Shown here in pieces: positions 10,090 to 20,740 of a DNA stretch of 21,268 nucleotides (its first letter is position 1; the number at the start of each line of letters is the position of its first letter). The translations under genes and the position numbers were made by a program. Under the pieces are notes generated by a model. That model saw only the letters and a program-made list of their open reading frames with translations, was not told the DNA's origin and made no database searches. Source of the stretch: Rhizophagus prolifer (taxonomy: Eukaryota; Glomeromycota; Glomeromycetes; Glomerales; Glomeraceae); assembly GCA_019425655.1 (NCBI GenBank), contig NQWY01002982.1, positions 1-21,268 of the forward strand, in the 5' to 3' direction.

Positions 10090-10914
10090 CGGCTGTTCAT
10101 GAACGATTAATTATTTGCTTCGCCTTCAGTTAAACCTGTGGAATGTTTCGTATCCTTAATTTCTACTTGTTATTGCTGCAAAAAATTCATTATCACGTTT
10201 AGATTAAATCAATTAGTGAATAATTTAAATAAAGTTATTTATTCTTGCTTCCAGTTCATGCATATGGACAAGAAACATCAATATGAAAGAATGTTAATAT
10301 GTTACGTATCTTGCATATATTTAATATTAATGAAGATTTTCAAATTGATGTTTATTGCTAAAGAAAACTATTATCTTTAGACTACAGTTATGTCCTCCGC
10401 GAAATAAACAATTATAATCAACATATTATTCCGATATTATGTTATTGCCAATATATCAAATAAATAGAATTTCTTACAAGTTTGAGTTGTCGAAACAAAT
10501 ATTTGTCATTATTAGTTAATAACTTTCATAACTGAACAAAGTCTAAAGTCAATTCCAATTATCTCAAGTTATTAATACTATACTATTTCTTGTACTGTAA
10601 TAGAGCCGTGGCCCGTTACCTATTTACCCGGATTATATCTGGATATCCGAGTTATGAAATAACAAACCGAGTAATACCCATTTTGTTTCCGTTCTCCTGG
10701 GTAATTACTCCAGCCGAGAATCAAAATTTACCAAAATTAAGACGTCAACTCTGATTCCGGCCAGGATTTGCTAGTATTTTTTTTTTTAATTTTTGACTGA
10801 ATGAAATTTTCGCTACAAATTATAATTTTCGACCAGAATTATAAAGTGGTGTGATAACATCAGTAATCGGGGTATCTAATCTTGAAATCTGAATTAAAAA
10901 ACCATATGTACACG
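10090..10914. other. Upstream flank of fragment B
   Basis: No gene is supported. Bases about 10440-10560 (ATTGCCAATA..., AATAGAATTTCTTA, GAAACAAATATTTG, TTTCATAACTGAA) match the flank of copy 4 at about 15455-15560. Bases about 10870-10914 match the copy 5 flank at about 19680-19725, which helps define the transposon insertion site at 10915. Confidence 0.45.
10912..10914 (+). repeat. Target-site duplication (ACG), left side of the 600-bp element
   Basis: ACG lies at 10912-10914 and again at 11515-11517, directly outside the two terminal inverted repeats. The paralogous flank at about 19712-19730 reads CATATGCACACGTGCACTT without the element and has a single ACG at this point. Confidence 0.6.
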
Positions 10915-11514
10915 CCCTACGAAAAAAGAATGTCCGGAAAATGTCTACGAAAATGTCCGGAATTTGCCAAGGTGTTTCAAAATAATGTCCGGAAAATTGT
11001 TGTCCGGAATTTTTGCATTTTGTACATGAAAAATTCTGGACAAAATCCGGACAAATAAACCTAACAAATTCCGGACATAAAAAATCCTGGGTAACAAATT
11101 CCGGGCACAAAAAGTTCCTGACATATTCTGGACAAATAAACCCAACAAATTCCGGACACAAAAAAAAATCCTGGACATATTCTGACAATATTTCTAAAAA
11201 TGGAAAATTTTAAATTAAAAAAAATGCAAAAAACACAAAACTGATATTTAAGACCACCTGCTCTGATGTAATAAGTAAACTTGAAGAGCAGCCAAAAATA
11301 CTATATATGAAGCTTTGAATAATTGTGTAGGTAGTGGTAATCTTCTGCTCATCCGAGATAAAGTTGGACTTGTTCAGAATTCCAAATTCCGGACAAAGCT
11401 GAACCCGGACATATTCCGAACATCCGGAAACGCGCACGTTTTGGAACATTTTCCGGACATATCAAACGTCCGGAAATTGTCTGGATGAAATCCGGACACA
11501 TTTTTTTCGTAGGG
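10915..11514. mobile_element. 600-bp non-autonomous DNA transposon, CACTA-like, packed with TCCGGA motifs
   Basis: The ends are inverted: left CCCTACGAAAAAAGAATGTC and right (reverse complement) CCCTACGAAAAAAATGTGTC, both followed by CGGA. A 3-base ACG duplication flanks the element. Inside I count 12 TCCGGA palindromes. They occur as TGTCCGGA in the left part and mainly as TCCGGACA further in and to the right, along with decayed versions such as TTCTGGACA. Only about 11215-11370 is free of them. Many short subterminal repeats in both orientations, with a 3-bp target duplication, are typical of CACTA (EnSpm/Plavaka-type) elements, where they bind transposase. The terminal CCC rather than CAC leaves the superfamily open; PIF-Harbinger also makes 3-bp duplications. 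No transposase is encoded. Apparent reading frames with repeated CPEFV peptides are by-products of the motif. Confidence 0.75.
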
Positions 11515-12180
11515 ACGTACATTTAAAGTTGATAATTGACGCATTAAAAAATGTATTCAAAGTAAGTTGCATTGTATACAACATTAATTTGCCTTCAGTT
11601 TCACAGAATGGTTCAGAAATATTTATTAAAATCGCAAAAAATTTACTATTACATTCATGAGATAATTGATTATACCTTGAGGCTAATAAGTATGAAAGAT
11701 GTTCGACTTACTTTATTAAAAAAATAAATGTCATATACTTAAAATAAATTTTCTCGTAACTACTCGTAAAATACTTAAAATTTTAATCGTGATATGTCTC
11801 CTGCAGGAACTTTATTTTTTTTGCTTAAATCTTTACATTTAAGGCTTAGAAATAAAATAAATAAAATGCCGTCATTGCTTATATCTAAATAAAGTTACTT
11901 AGAATTTCGAACCGATCGGTTTTTTTTCTTTCTTGAAAATATTCTATTTTTCTTTGACAATCAATTTTATATTTTATTATTATTAGAAATCAAAATAATT
12001 TGAAATACTTGCAAAGGACTGTCCTTTAAGATAGCAAGGACATCTAATACTATTAACGTAAGCGTACTATATATAACACCCTATATATATACATAACACT
12101 ATATACAAAAGCGCAACGTATAAGTAGGTAGCAAGGAAAATATTTTAGTTTTTCTAATTATTAAGCCCCGAAGAAGACAA
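11515..12180. repeat. Duplicated upstream flank, copy A
   Basis: This stretch aligns by eye with about 19725-20740: TTTGCCTTCAGTTTCA (11590 and 19811), TTTACTATTACATT, TTAAAATTTTAATC, TATTCTATTTTTCTTT, TATTAACGTAAGCGT (12051 and 20641), then GGAAAATATTTTA. It lies upstream of fragment B as the partner lies upstream of copy 5, so gene and flank were probably duplicated together. Divergence is considerable, with many small indels. Confidence 0.65.
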
Positions 12181-13572
12181 ATGAATATTGAGGCTCTTCA
12201 CTAGTATTATTACATACCTGAGATATTTTGTTTTTTTTATAAGGGTTTAATTTGCATATTTTTTAATTTTAATATATAAAATGCCATTTATTTATATACT
12301 ATATTGATGAATCGGTAGACCGGATTTGGCTGGAACCAAATCTTTCATATTTTATTAGTAAAATCATGTCATTAAATTTAGTTTGTTACATCAAAAATTC
12401 TTTGATATATCAGATTTTTCTAAATTTGGAGTTAATTTATCCTTTTAAAGTTTTTAAAGTATACCTTTATATTATAATTTTTAAAAAAAGCTTAATTCCG
12501 GCCAAAATATTTTATACTAAGATTAATCATTTAAAATTCTTCTTTAACAAATATCATACAATTCCAAACATTTTTTTTTTATTTTAATCCTTCAACCAAA
12601 GATTATTTTTTTTTTATAAATCTCGATAACTGGATTCTAACAAGATTTTTTTATATATCGGATATCTTGATATATCGGATATTTTCTCTGGCGCGATCGC
12701 CCGTTGACAGAAAAGATATAATTTTAAAATATTAATTACAGTAAGAGTAGAAGTTAATTCCGGCAAAAGTCCTCCTAATTTTGGACAATATCGCCATAAT
12801 TCGGGCCAGAATATTACAATATTAAATAAGATAATAAGTCAGGTGTTTGGTTTGCATTTTGAGTATAGTTACTAATAAAAAATTCAAGCCACTTTACCTC
12901 TATATCGAATATAGTTAACTCTTAACTACATATACTCTAATTATACTAGCGAAACAGACTTTTTAACGCCTCAACTTTCACTTATAATGACCTCCTTAGC
13001 GCGCAAAGACTTTAGATAAAATCATGAAAGCAAATTTTGAGATGAAGCAATTTCTTATATTGTTAATGGCGATGACTAATAGAAATGGTTTAAGAGTTTT
13101 TGGCACATAAAAGTGATATATCCCCTTTATTATATAAAATGAAAGTTTTTAAGGAATAGTACTGTAAAACTTTTCACTTCAGGTTAGGAAGAATACTAGA
13201 AGCCATATTTTCATATGAAACTCGTGTGCTATCATTGCTGTTATAAATTCTAGGGAAGGGTATAGAAAGAGAAGAGGAGTGATGTAAAGAATCTTATAAT
13301 ATAAATCATGTCCTCACTCTTTCATACTTGATAGGTTATTGATTATATTATAATCAAAATTATATAAAGTATACTATATACAGTATTTATTCTTTGACCA
13401 AATAATTTCAAAAAATTAATATGAATTAATTTATTCTGTAAGGTAAATAGGATATTTTAATTGATGGTAAATCGATATTAAATTATTTTATATACTCTAT
13501 ATGTGAAAAGAGAATATTTTAAAGAATATGATCGTTTAATAAATAGGAGCTAATAAATAAATATTTATTGTT
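12181..13572. other. Intergenic region 3' of copy 4
   Basis: A+T-rich DNA without a gene. Visible items are a 7-bp-stem hairpin (GATTTGG...CCAAATC, about 12326-12345), two direct copies of TATATCGGATAT (12654-12665 and 12671-12682), and the recurring string AATTCCGGC(C) near 12496 and 12755. None has a known role here. Confidence 0.45.
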
Positions 13573-15062
13573 TTAAATTTCCCTAGCAGTAGGTATAGCA
13601 CGGTTATATTTTCGTTTTTTGCAAAATTTATAACCTAATTGTTTACCATTATCAGATTTTTCTACAGTTGAATTAGCTGGTGATGTATTTACGGTGGTAG
13701 TAACAGTTCCAGTTTCGAATTGTTTTACCCATGTAAAATTTCTTATGTCAAGAATATAAAAAAACGGAAACTGTGTTTGAGCATTTTCTGGATATATTTG
13801 ACCTAGTAATAAATTATAGATTAGTATACAATCTACTTATAGACTGATTAATTAAATTACCAAAATTTATAAACATATAATTTCCAATTAATGTAGCAGA
13901 ATGTACATTAATTGTTGGAGGTGTACCACCTGTGGCAGAAACTGATGGAACTGACCATTCATATGGAATTGTTTTTGTATTTAATACAGCAAGTTGATTT
14001 AGAACTGGTTCACTAAGACCTTTCCTATTTCCACCAAAAATAATTATTCTTTCATCTGGTGCTATTAAAAATAAGTAAAAAATATACTTTATTATAGTTG
14101 TTTACTTTATATATAAATTTGTACTAAATAGCACGCTGTATTTACTTAGAACTGCAGAATGTGAATTATGATTTTCCAAAGTAACACCTCGTGCCGTCTA
14201 AAAAAAGAAGAATGAATAAATCTAAAGAATAATTTCATTAAATAAAAGATTTAGTTTACCATTGATGACCATTTGTCAACTTTCGTGTCATAAAGGGCAA
14301 GCTAGATTTGAAATTTATTATGAATTAATCCTTAAATAATACAAGCTTTAAAAGTATGTAATACAATTTAGCTTATTTACCTGATTTATGTCAACATCAA
14401 CAAGGTTACTAGTGGTTCCTTCTCTTCCGCCAATGAAAACAATAATTCCATTAGATAATAAAGTAGCAGTATAATCCACACGAGGAAGTGGAGCATTTAT
14501 TGTAGAACCTTTTGACCAGGTTAAAGAATTAGTATCAAATATATTCATATCATTAAATACTACTGTATTATTAGTTCCAGTATATGCATCCTTTAATCCA
14601 CCAAAAACATAAAATTTCCCAGTTTCATTGTTAATAATACCATTTATTGCTCTTACTCGTTCAGGTTCAATTCCATTGGTTATTGGTATAGTCCATTCAT
14701 TAGTTTCTAAATTATATGAATATAAAATTGATTTGGAATTATATAGTTCACCAGTATTCATATCCCTCATAATTCCTCCAAATAAATAAATCATATTTTT
14801 TTGAGGATTAAGAAATGCTGTTGGAATTTCTTCAAATGGTGGATTTGCCGTACTAAATGGTTTAGATAAATCAATATATAATACTTGATCTAATTAAATG
14901 TTTAAATGGGCCATGATATGATGATCCTCCTAAAAAAAATAATTTATCATCTACAAGAATCGAATTTAGTGCGTGACGGTCAACTGGAATCAATGATTGC
15001 CCAATTTCGATTGAAAAAATTATCAATAAAGAAAGTATTTTTATGAGATTATTAATACTCAT
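13573..15062 (-). pseudogene. Kelch-repeat protein, copy 4 (frameshifted, membrane helix deleted)
   Basis: Exons 15062-14381, 14301-14260, 14197-14146, 14061-13861 and 13802-13573 keep all GT-AG sites. The start MSINNLIKILSLLIIFSIEI is a good signal peptide. Exon 1 is 682 bases, one off a multiple of three. The frame shifts near 14885 between the first kelch strand (KLFFLGG) and LDQVLYIDLSKP, stopping at 14871. Further in, 11 codons after EEIP (the NVQIPFGSSFA stretch of copy 2) are deleted in frame. In the last exon SDNGKQ joins directly to LGYKFCKKRKYNRAIP, so the whole membrane helix is missing in frame. Exons 2-4 are clean, so the damage is probably recent. If the exon 1 shift were an assembly error, the product would be a soluble secreted propeller like copy 1. 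Confidence 0.85.
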
Positions 15063-15113
15063 TTTATTATAAAATTGTTATTGTACGCCGAAGTATTGTT
15101 TGAAATCCTTGTA

Positions 15114-15174
15114 TATTTATAATTTTCTTCTTTGTTACACCATACGTAGGAGTAAGAGTACGGATTTCGGAGTA
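15114..15174 (-). promoter_or_regulatory. Putative two-part core promoter of copy 4
   Basis: On the - strand, TATAAATA (15121-15114) within TATAAATATACAA lies about 52 bases before the ATG. The string TACTCCGAAATCCGTACTC (15174-15156) lies about 35 bases further up. The same pair at the same spacing precedes copy 5 and, in variant form, copy 2. Confidence 0.4.
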
Positions 15175-15235
15175 TCGTGTGATATGTAATCACATATATA
15201 CCATAGCTTGTAACATGTAAACAAATAGACAAGTA

Positions 15236-15349
15236 GCAAAAGTATCGGACTTGACCCTCCTGGTGGTATCATCTTGACCCCTCTTATTGTAAAATATATT
15301 ATGCAGGTCAAGTCAGACCCGTCGCACAGGTCAAGAACGATACATTTGC
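15236..15349. mobile_element. 114-bp Mutator-like miniature element (MITE) upstream of copy 4
   Basis: The ends are inverted: left GCAAAAGTATCGGACTTGAC and right (reverse complement) GCAAATGTATCGTTCTTGAC. A 9-base direct repeat AGACAAGTA (15227-15235 and 15350-15358) flanks the element; with a chance GC it reads as 11. Nine-base duplications are typical of Mutator-like elements. CTTGACC occurs four times inside, two in each orientation. It has no coding capacity. It sits about 175 bases before the copy 4 ATG, just above the core promoter. Confidence 0.72.
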
Positions 15350-15359
15350 AGACAAGTAG

Positions 15360-17566
15360 CTCTAATAGCTCCTTTCTTGAATTTAGCCGACAAGCATAAT
15401 ACATTAATACTATGTGAAATATGTGTCACGACTTTGTGATTCGGTCAGCCGGCGCGATATCGTTATTGCCATAAATAGAATTTTCTTTATACGTTTGAAA
15501 CAAATATTTGGCATTTAATTAATTTCATAACTGAATGAATCTAATTTTGGAATTCTACGGCTAATCCACAGTAGGTTATTTAGAATTACCGAGTATATTA
15601 ATTTATTTTGACAAATTTGCTCACATTATTCATATTATCAGTTTAACCTTTGAGTCTCCTTTTTTGTCTTTAATTTCGGAAAAGGGTTACCAGTTCTTCT
15701 CTATACAGTACCATATATTTTGTATATTCATAAACTTTTAATTAATTTTTATCAAAAGTAGCATTTTTTTTGCTAGAGTAAGTAGAATTTGCAAGTACTT
15801 AACTTCAAATAGTCAATTTTTATCCCGATTCAAAATCGTTAAATTCTTTATAATATTCTTTGAACCTTTTAATTTTTACCGATTTAAATTCTGTAATTCA
15901 TTAAAAACAGCTTATAAATCCACATACTTTAATTTGGTATAATTTGATTAAAATATATTTAAGTATCGCAAACTCGTAAGTTCATAATCTTAAATAAAAA
16001 CTTAATTCTCTTTTAAAATATAAATACCGTATTATTATTTATTCCTTCGCATATTAAAATTTAAGATTTTGAATAACCTCGTGATTTATTGTTAAACTAG
16101 AATCAGTTGTATTTTATTAAAGTAAAAAACGCATATATGGTTTTTACTTTGTAGAATATCTTTTATATTTCAAGATAAAGTAAAAATCTAATCATTTATA
16201 TGGAATTAATTCATGAATGTAACAAATAATTTTTTTTTTGTATTAATAACTAACAATATAATTATTTGTAAGATACGAAATATTCTTTTGTTATAAAAAA
16301 TCTTGAATTTTCAATTCATGAATGACTTTATTTTTACTCATAAAATAGTTTGAAATGCTATAGAAAGTTGATTCACGGCATAATTGATTAGAATTTGAAG
16401 ATTGTCTTGGCAAAATATATTATACTACAATACTGTTATTTGCTTTGTAAAAAGATTGTCGTATACTAGTAATTGCCGTAAATACGAATGCTATTATATC
16501 GGTCATTCAAATTATGCGTAAAATTGTACAGTATTCAACTTGATAATTTTTCCAAAATAATATATCATATTTATATCCTTCGCGAACTGAATAAATTTTG
16601 AATAATAGTAATCAACGTATTTTAATATCTATACTAAATGTGATATATATGACTATTGACGAGAAGAATACTAATAAATTGAATTTTCTTGAACCTCCAA
16701 TTAGTTATAATTTTACTAAGAAACGATAGGCTTTGAAGACTGAAGCGTAAGATTTAAAATTACTACAGTACAAAATTAATATCGATGCAAATTTAAGTAA
16801 GAAGCGAAAGAAAATTTGGCAATAAATTTATATTTTATTTTACAAAGTAATAAATCAAGGATGTAACTCGCTTACAATTTGATACGTAAACGTTAAGAAT
16901 TGATAAATAGAGGGCGCTACCGACTGGGCGCGTACAATTTACTATTATCACTTGGTAATAATGAGATGAGTGCAAACAGAAAAACTTGCATATCCTTAAC
17001 TTCGCTTTGGTCAGTTAACTGAATAAATTATTATTACTTTATGCTTCTTCCAATTAATTAATTAATTTTAAGAAAAATAGAACCGAATAACATTCAGAAT
17101 TTCTTCTGCTATGCCGTATCGAATTGCTTAAAATACCCTCATTTGAGAGTATCCTGGAAAGTATCCGTTGTCAATATATCGAATATGCAATGTGTATAAT
17201 GTGTAGTCTTAATTTTGACGAGTAATTCAGAAAATGTTAAATATATTTAATGATTATTATAAACCGAATTCTTACAATAAATCTTGACTAACATTAAGCA
17301 ATGAAGTACGGTATTAAACAGTTTAATTACGTAAAGTTATCGTTCAGTTAATAAGATCATACTACTTGTCATGCGGTATTTATATAAAGAAATACTTAAG
17401 ATGTTACTATGTAGTAAAAAAAAATCATAAAATGAAAATTTATAAATGAAATTGTATGACGTCGTTTTATTTCTAATACAAATTATCATTACCGTGTAGT
17501 TAAAATTAATTTCTTATAGTAGGTAGCAAGAATTGAGTATTTACTTAAAATAGACGATTGTTAAAT
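15360..17566. other. Long intergenic region between copies 4 and 5
   Basis: A+T-rich DNA with no supported gene. Bases about 15455-15560 are homologous to about 10440-10560. An inverted pair TTTTTACTTT...AAAGTAAAAA spans about 16141-16188 without target duplication. The rest shows no recognisable structure. Confidence 0.45.
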
Positions 17567-17576
17567 TACAAATTTT

Positions 17577-17746
17577 TGGACGGCCTTCATATATGTGTAA
17601 TAGTTATTTCACGGATATCATTGATCGGGATTTTAAATAGATCCCACATTGGGTGGGGTATTGATCATCACGGCTCCGTGATGATAATGAGATAAAGGCT
17701 GATCCGTGAAATAACTGATTTATAGCACGGAGACTAACGTCCCGTA
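17577..17746. mobile_element. 170-bp foldback MITE with 10-bp target duplication
   Basis: TACAAATTTT at 17567-17576 and again at 17747-17756 flanks the element. The arms are imperfect inverted repeats of about 40 bases starting (T)GGACGG... and (TACG)GGACGT.... They contain a perfect 15-base match, AGTTATTTCACGGAT at 17602-17616 against its complement ending at 17716. Between them lies a strong hairpin, ATCATCACGG-CT-CCGTGATGAT (about 17667-17688). A 9-11-bp duplication suggests a Mutator-like family, unlike the 15236-15349 element in sequence. The G+C of the core is clearly higher than the surroundings. It has no coding capacity. Confidence 0.65.
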
Positions 17747-18025
17747 TACAAATTTTAACTACAGATAGACTTTTTTAGCTTATCATATTAATAAACATCA
17801 TCCATAAAAATATCAATAAGGAAAATCACGGACGACTATTATGAAACGTGGTATAAAGTATGTTATTACCTAAGCACTCTGAAAAGAGAGTAGATTTATC
17901 CTAGCTAATTAAATAATTAATTTCTATAAAACAGTTTTTCTTGAAATTAACCAAAAATCTTAAATACTATTTATATAAAAATTTATGCAAATTAAATAGA
18001 AGTCAATTAATAGATATTTTTAGCT

Positions 18026-19444
18026 TTAAATCTCCCCAGCTGTTGGTATAGCACGATTAGATTTTTGTTTTTTATAATATTTATAATATATAAGTCCAGC
18101 AACGGTTCCAACTCCAACACTGAGACCGACAGTTCCAAGAATAATACCAATTTGTTTACCATTATCAGATTTTTCTACAGTTGAATTAGTTGGTGATGTA
18201 TTTACGGTGGTAGTAACAGTTCCAGTTTCGAATTGTGTTACCCATGTAAAATTTCTTATATCAAGAATATAAAAAAACGGAAATTGTATTTGAGAATTAC
18301 GATCTGGTATTTTTTCACCTAGTAAATAAATTATAAATAAGTATTCAGTCTACTAAGACTGGACATAAGCCAATTATCTTACCAAAACATATAAACATAT
18401 AATTTTCAATCAATGTAGCGGAATGATATCTAATAGTCGGCGGTGCATTTATTGCAGAAACTTGTGGAATTGACCATACATATGGAGTACTTTTTGTATC
18501 TAATACGGCGAGTTGATTTAAAACTGGTTCATTAACGGCCTTGTTACCACCAAAAATAATTATTCTTTCGTCTGGCGCTATAAAACAAGAAAAAAAAAGG
18601 ATCTTATTAACTGTTATTTTATAAATTTGTATAAATTACAATATTTACTTAAAACTGCGGAATGTCCACTACGATTCTCCAAAGTAACACCTCGTGCCGT
18701 CTAAAAAAGAAGAATTAATAAATCTAAAGAATAATTTTCATAAATAAAATATTTAGTTTACCATTAATGACCACTTGTCAATTTTCGTATCATAAAGGGC
18801 AAGCGTCAACATCAAGAGAATTATTAGTTTCACTTCCACCAATGAAAACAATAACTCCATTAGATAATAAAGTAGCTGTATAACTTATACGGGGAAGTGG
18901 AGACTGTAGAACCTTTTAACCAGGTCAAAGAAATAGTATCAAAAATAATCATATCATTAAATACTACAAAATTTTGGTCAGTTATTCGCTCCGATCCACC
19001 AAAAACGTAAAATTTTCCAGTTTCATTATTAATGACACCATTAATTGCTCTTCTTCTTGTAGGTTCAATTCCATTTGTTGTTGGTATGGTCCATTCACGA
19101 GTTTCTAAATTATATGAATGTAGAACTGGTTTATAAATATCTAGACTTGGGTTTTTGGTATTCGCATCCACCATAATTCCTGCAAATAAATAAATTACAT
19201 TTTTTTGAGGACTAAGAAATACTGTTGCAAATGAACTTCCAAATGGGATTGGTACATTTGTTATTTCTTCAAATGGTGGATTGACTGTATTAATTGGTTT
19301 AGATATGTCGAGATATAATATTTGATCTAATGATGAAACAAGAACTGAACTTTGTGCGTAACGTTCAACTGGAATTAATGTTTGTCCAATTTCGATTGAT
19401 AAAATCATCAAAAAAGATATTTTTATGAGGGTGTTAATATTCAT
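18026..19444 (-). pseudogene. Kelch-repeat membrane protein, copy 5 (exon 1 damaged, intron 1 lost)
   Basis: The start MNINTLIKISFLMILSIEIG (ATG 19444-19442; an in-frame ATG three codons upstream is also possible) gives a signal peptide. Exons 3-5 (18700-18649, 18577-18383, 18318-18026) are intact and encode the last kelch strands, the stalk, a variant helix (SVGVGTVAGLIYYKYYKKQ) and the tail. In exon 1 about 15 codons of the first kelch strand are missing in frame (SVLV joins SSLDQ). A 5-base loss at GSTV/SPLPR near 18900 shifts the frame to a stop at 18860-18862. Intron 1 and the last exon 1 codons (INQ) are deleted, so exon 2 (18803-18762) is fused to exon 1 with one stray base. A full-length product is not possible. 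Intact 3' exons argue for recent decay or a gene-conversion donor role. Confidence 0.86.
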
Positions 19445-19523
19445 TTTTACCATAATACCTTTTATAATATTTTTTAATAAATGATACATGTACTGCATGC
19501 GGAATTGCTCTGAAATTTTTGTA

Positions 19524-19580
19524 TATTTATAATTACTCTTTTTATTTTGAAAATATACAAATGGCGAGTACAACGGGGTA
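19524..19580 (-). promoter_or_regulatory. Putative two-part core promoter of copy 5
   Basis: On the - strand, TATAAATATACAA (TATAAATA at 19531-19524) lies about 80 bases before the ATG. TACCCCGTTGTACT (19580-19567) lies about 36 bases further upstream. The pattern matches copies 2 and 4. A second TATATAAA occurs at about 19613-19605. Confidence 0.42.
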
Positions 19581-19669
19581 TGAGTGACACACAAACGGAT
19601 CAAAGTTTATATATAATAATAGATTATATTATGCTGATCATCATGTAAGTTCCGCTATCTACCATATCT

Positions 19670-20740
19670 ATGCAAGATAATCGTCAGTATTCTGAATTTA
19701 AAATTTTAAAAAATCATATGCACACGTGCACTTAAGATAATTGGCACATGTAGAAATGTACATTTTTTGTACACATTAAACATAAAAAATTGAATTGTGC
19801 ACAACATAAATTTGCCTTCAGTTTCATATAGAATTGTTTGTAAATATTTATTAAAATCACAAAAATTTACTATTACATTGTGAGATAATTTTTCATAATT
19901 GATTAAACTTTTACTTTATCTAGAGGCTAAGTATAAAAAATGTTCTACGACTTTAGCAAAAATATATATAACAAATTCTAGATTAAAGCAACATTAGCAC
20001 ATATTTACCAACTTTTTCCGTAACTACCTGTAGGTACCCGAAATAAAGCATAACCAGTCAAAAAAAAACCATGACTGAAAATCTTTACTTTTTTGAACAC
20101 TGACCTACATTATCACAACTCCAGCCCTGAAAAAATGCGTACAGCTAATAGTAAAATTTTTTCTGACCTTTATATATATTTTCGGGGTCCTTGTAAGGTA
20201 CTAATTGGCATTATTCGTGTTGCTTGTTGCGTTGTTGCTTGGATTTTCAAGTAATAAATTTTAAAATTTTAATCACTTGCGGAAATTATTAACTGGCTTA
20301 TTTTACCGCGATTCTATTAGTAATCACATGACTTAATTATTATTCGATTCGCTTGCGGTTTTTATTTTGCACTTAAATGAAGAAAGAGAAAGGATAATAT
20401 AAAATCAAAAATCACTGATTTACACAGTGTATTTTAAATAATATTCTTTTATTTATACCTAAATAAGAAATTTTGAAACGATAATTTTTTTTCTTATCTT
20501 TAAGTATTCTATTTTTCTTTTAGATAAATCAATAATCAATTTTATTTATTAATCATTTGAAATTACTTGCTATTAAATAATTAAGATAACAATAATTTAA
20601 AGTAAGATTTATTATTATTATACAGTAAAGAACATGGATATTATTAACGTAAGCGTTTTGTATGTTACATCTTTCAAAGTGTCCAGATGTATAGTAACAC
20701 CTGGACGAACGCGCAGTAGGGAAATATTTTAATTATGTAA
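19670..20740. repeat. Duplicated upstream flank, copy B
   Basis: Partner of the flank around the 600-bp element (about 10870-10914 plus 11515-12180). It lacks that element and keeps the empty site at about 19712-19730. It also contains about 200 extra bases (about 20036-20255) absent from the other copy, between CGTAACTACC and TTAAAATTTTAATC. This could be a further insertion; terminal CCCGAAA.../...TTTCGGGG strings are suggestive but incomplete. Confidence 0.6.

Noticed and set aside
10138-10380. Small open frames at 10138-10380 and 12366-12587
   Set aside because: A+T-driven residue composition, no introns, motifs or paralogues.
10820-11188. - strand open frame with repeated CPEFV/CPEYV peptide
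   Set aside because: The repeats come from the TCCGGA motif array of the transposon; overlapping frames on both strands show similar artefacts, and there is no start context or family match.
10930-11500. CRISPR-like array
   Set aside because: The TCCGGA motifs are short, irregularly spaced and in both orientations, inside an element with transposon ends.
15135-15404. - strand open frame upstream of copy 4
   Set aside because: It spans the 114-bp MITE and its target duplications, so it is a chance frame created by the insertion.
16141-16188. Inverted pair TTTTTACTTT...AAAGTAAAAA
   Set aside because: Low-complexity A+T sequence with no target duplication or second copy of the whole structure.
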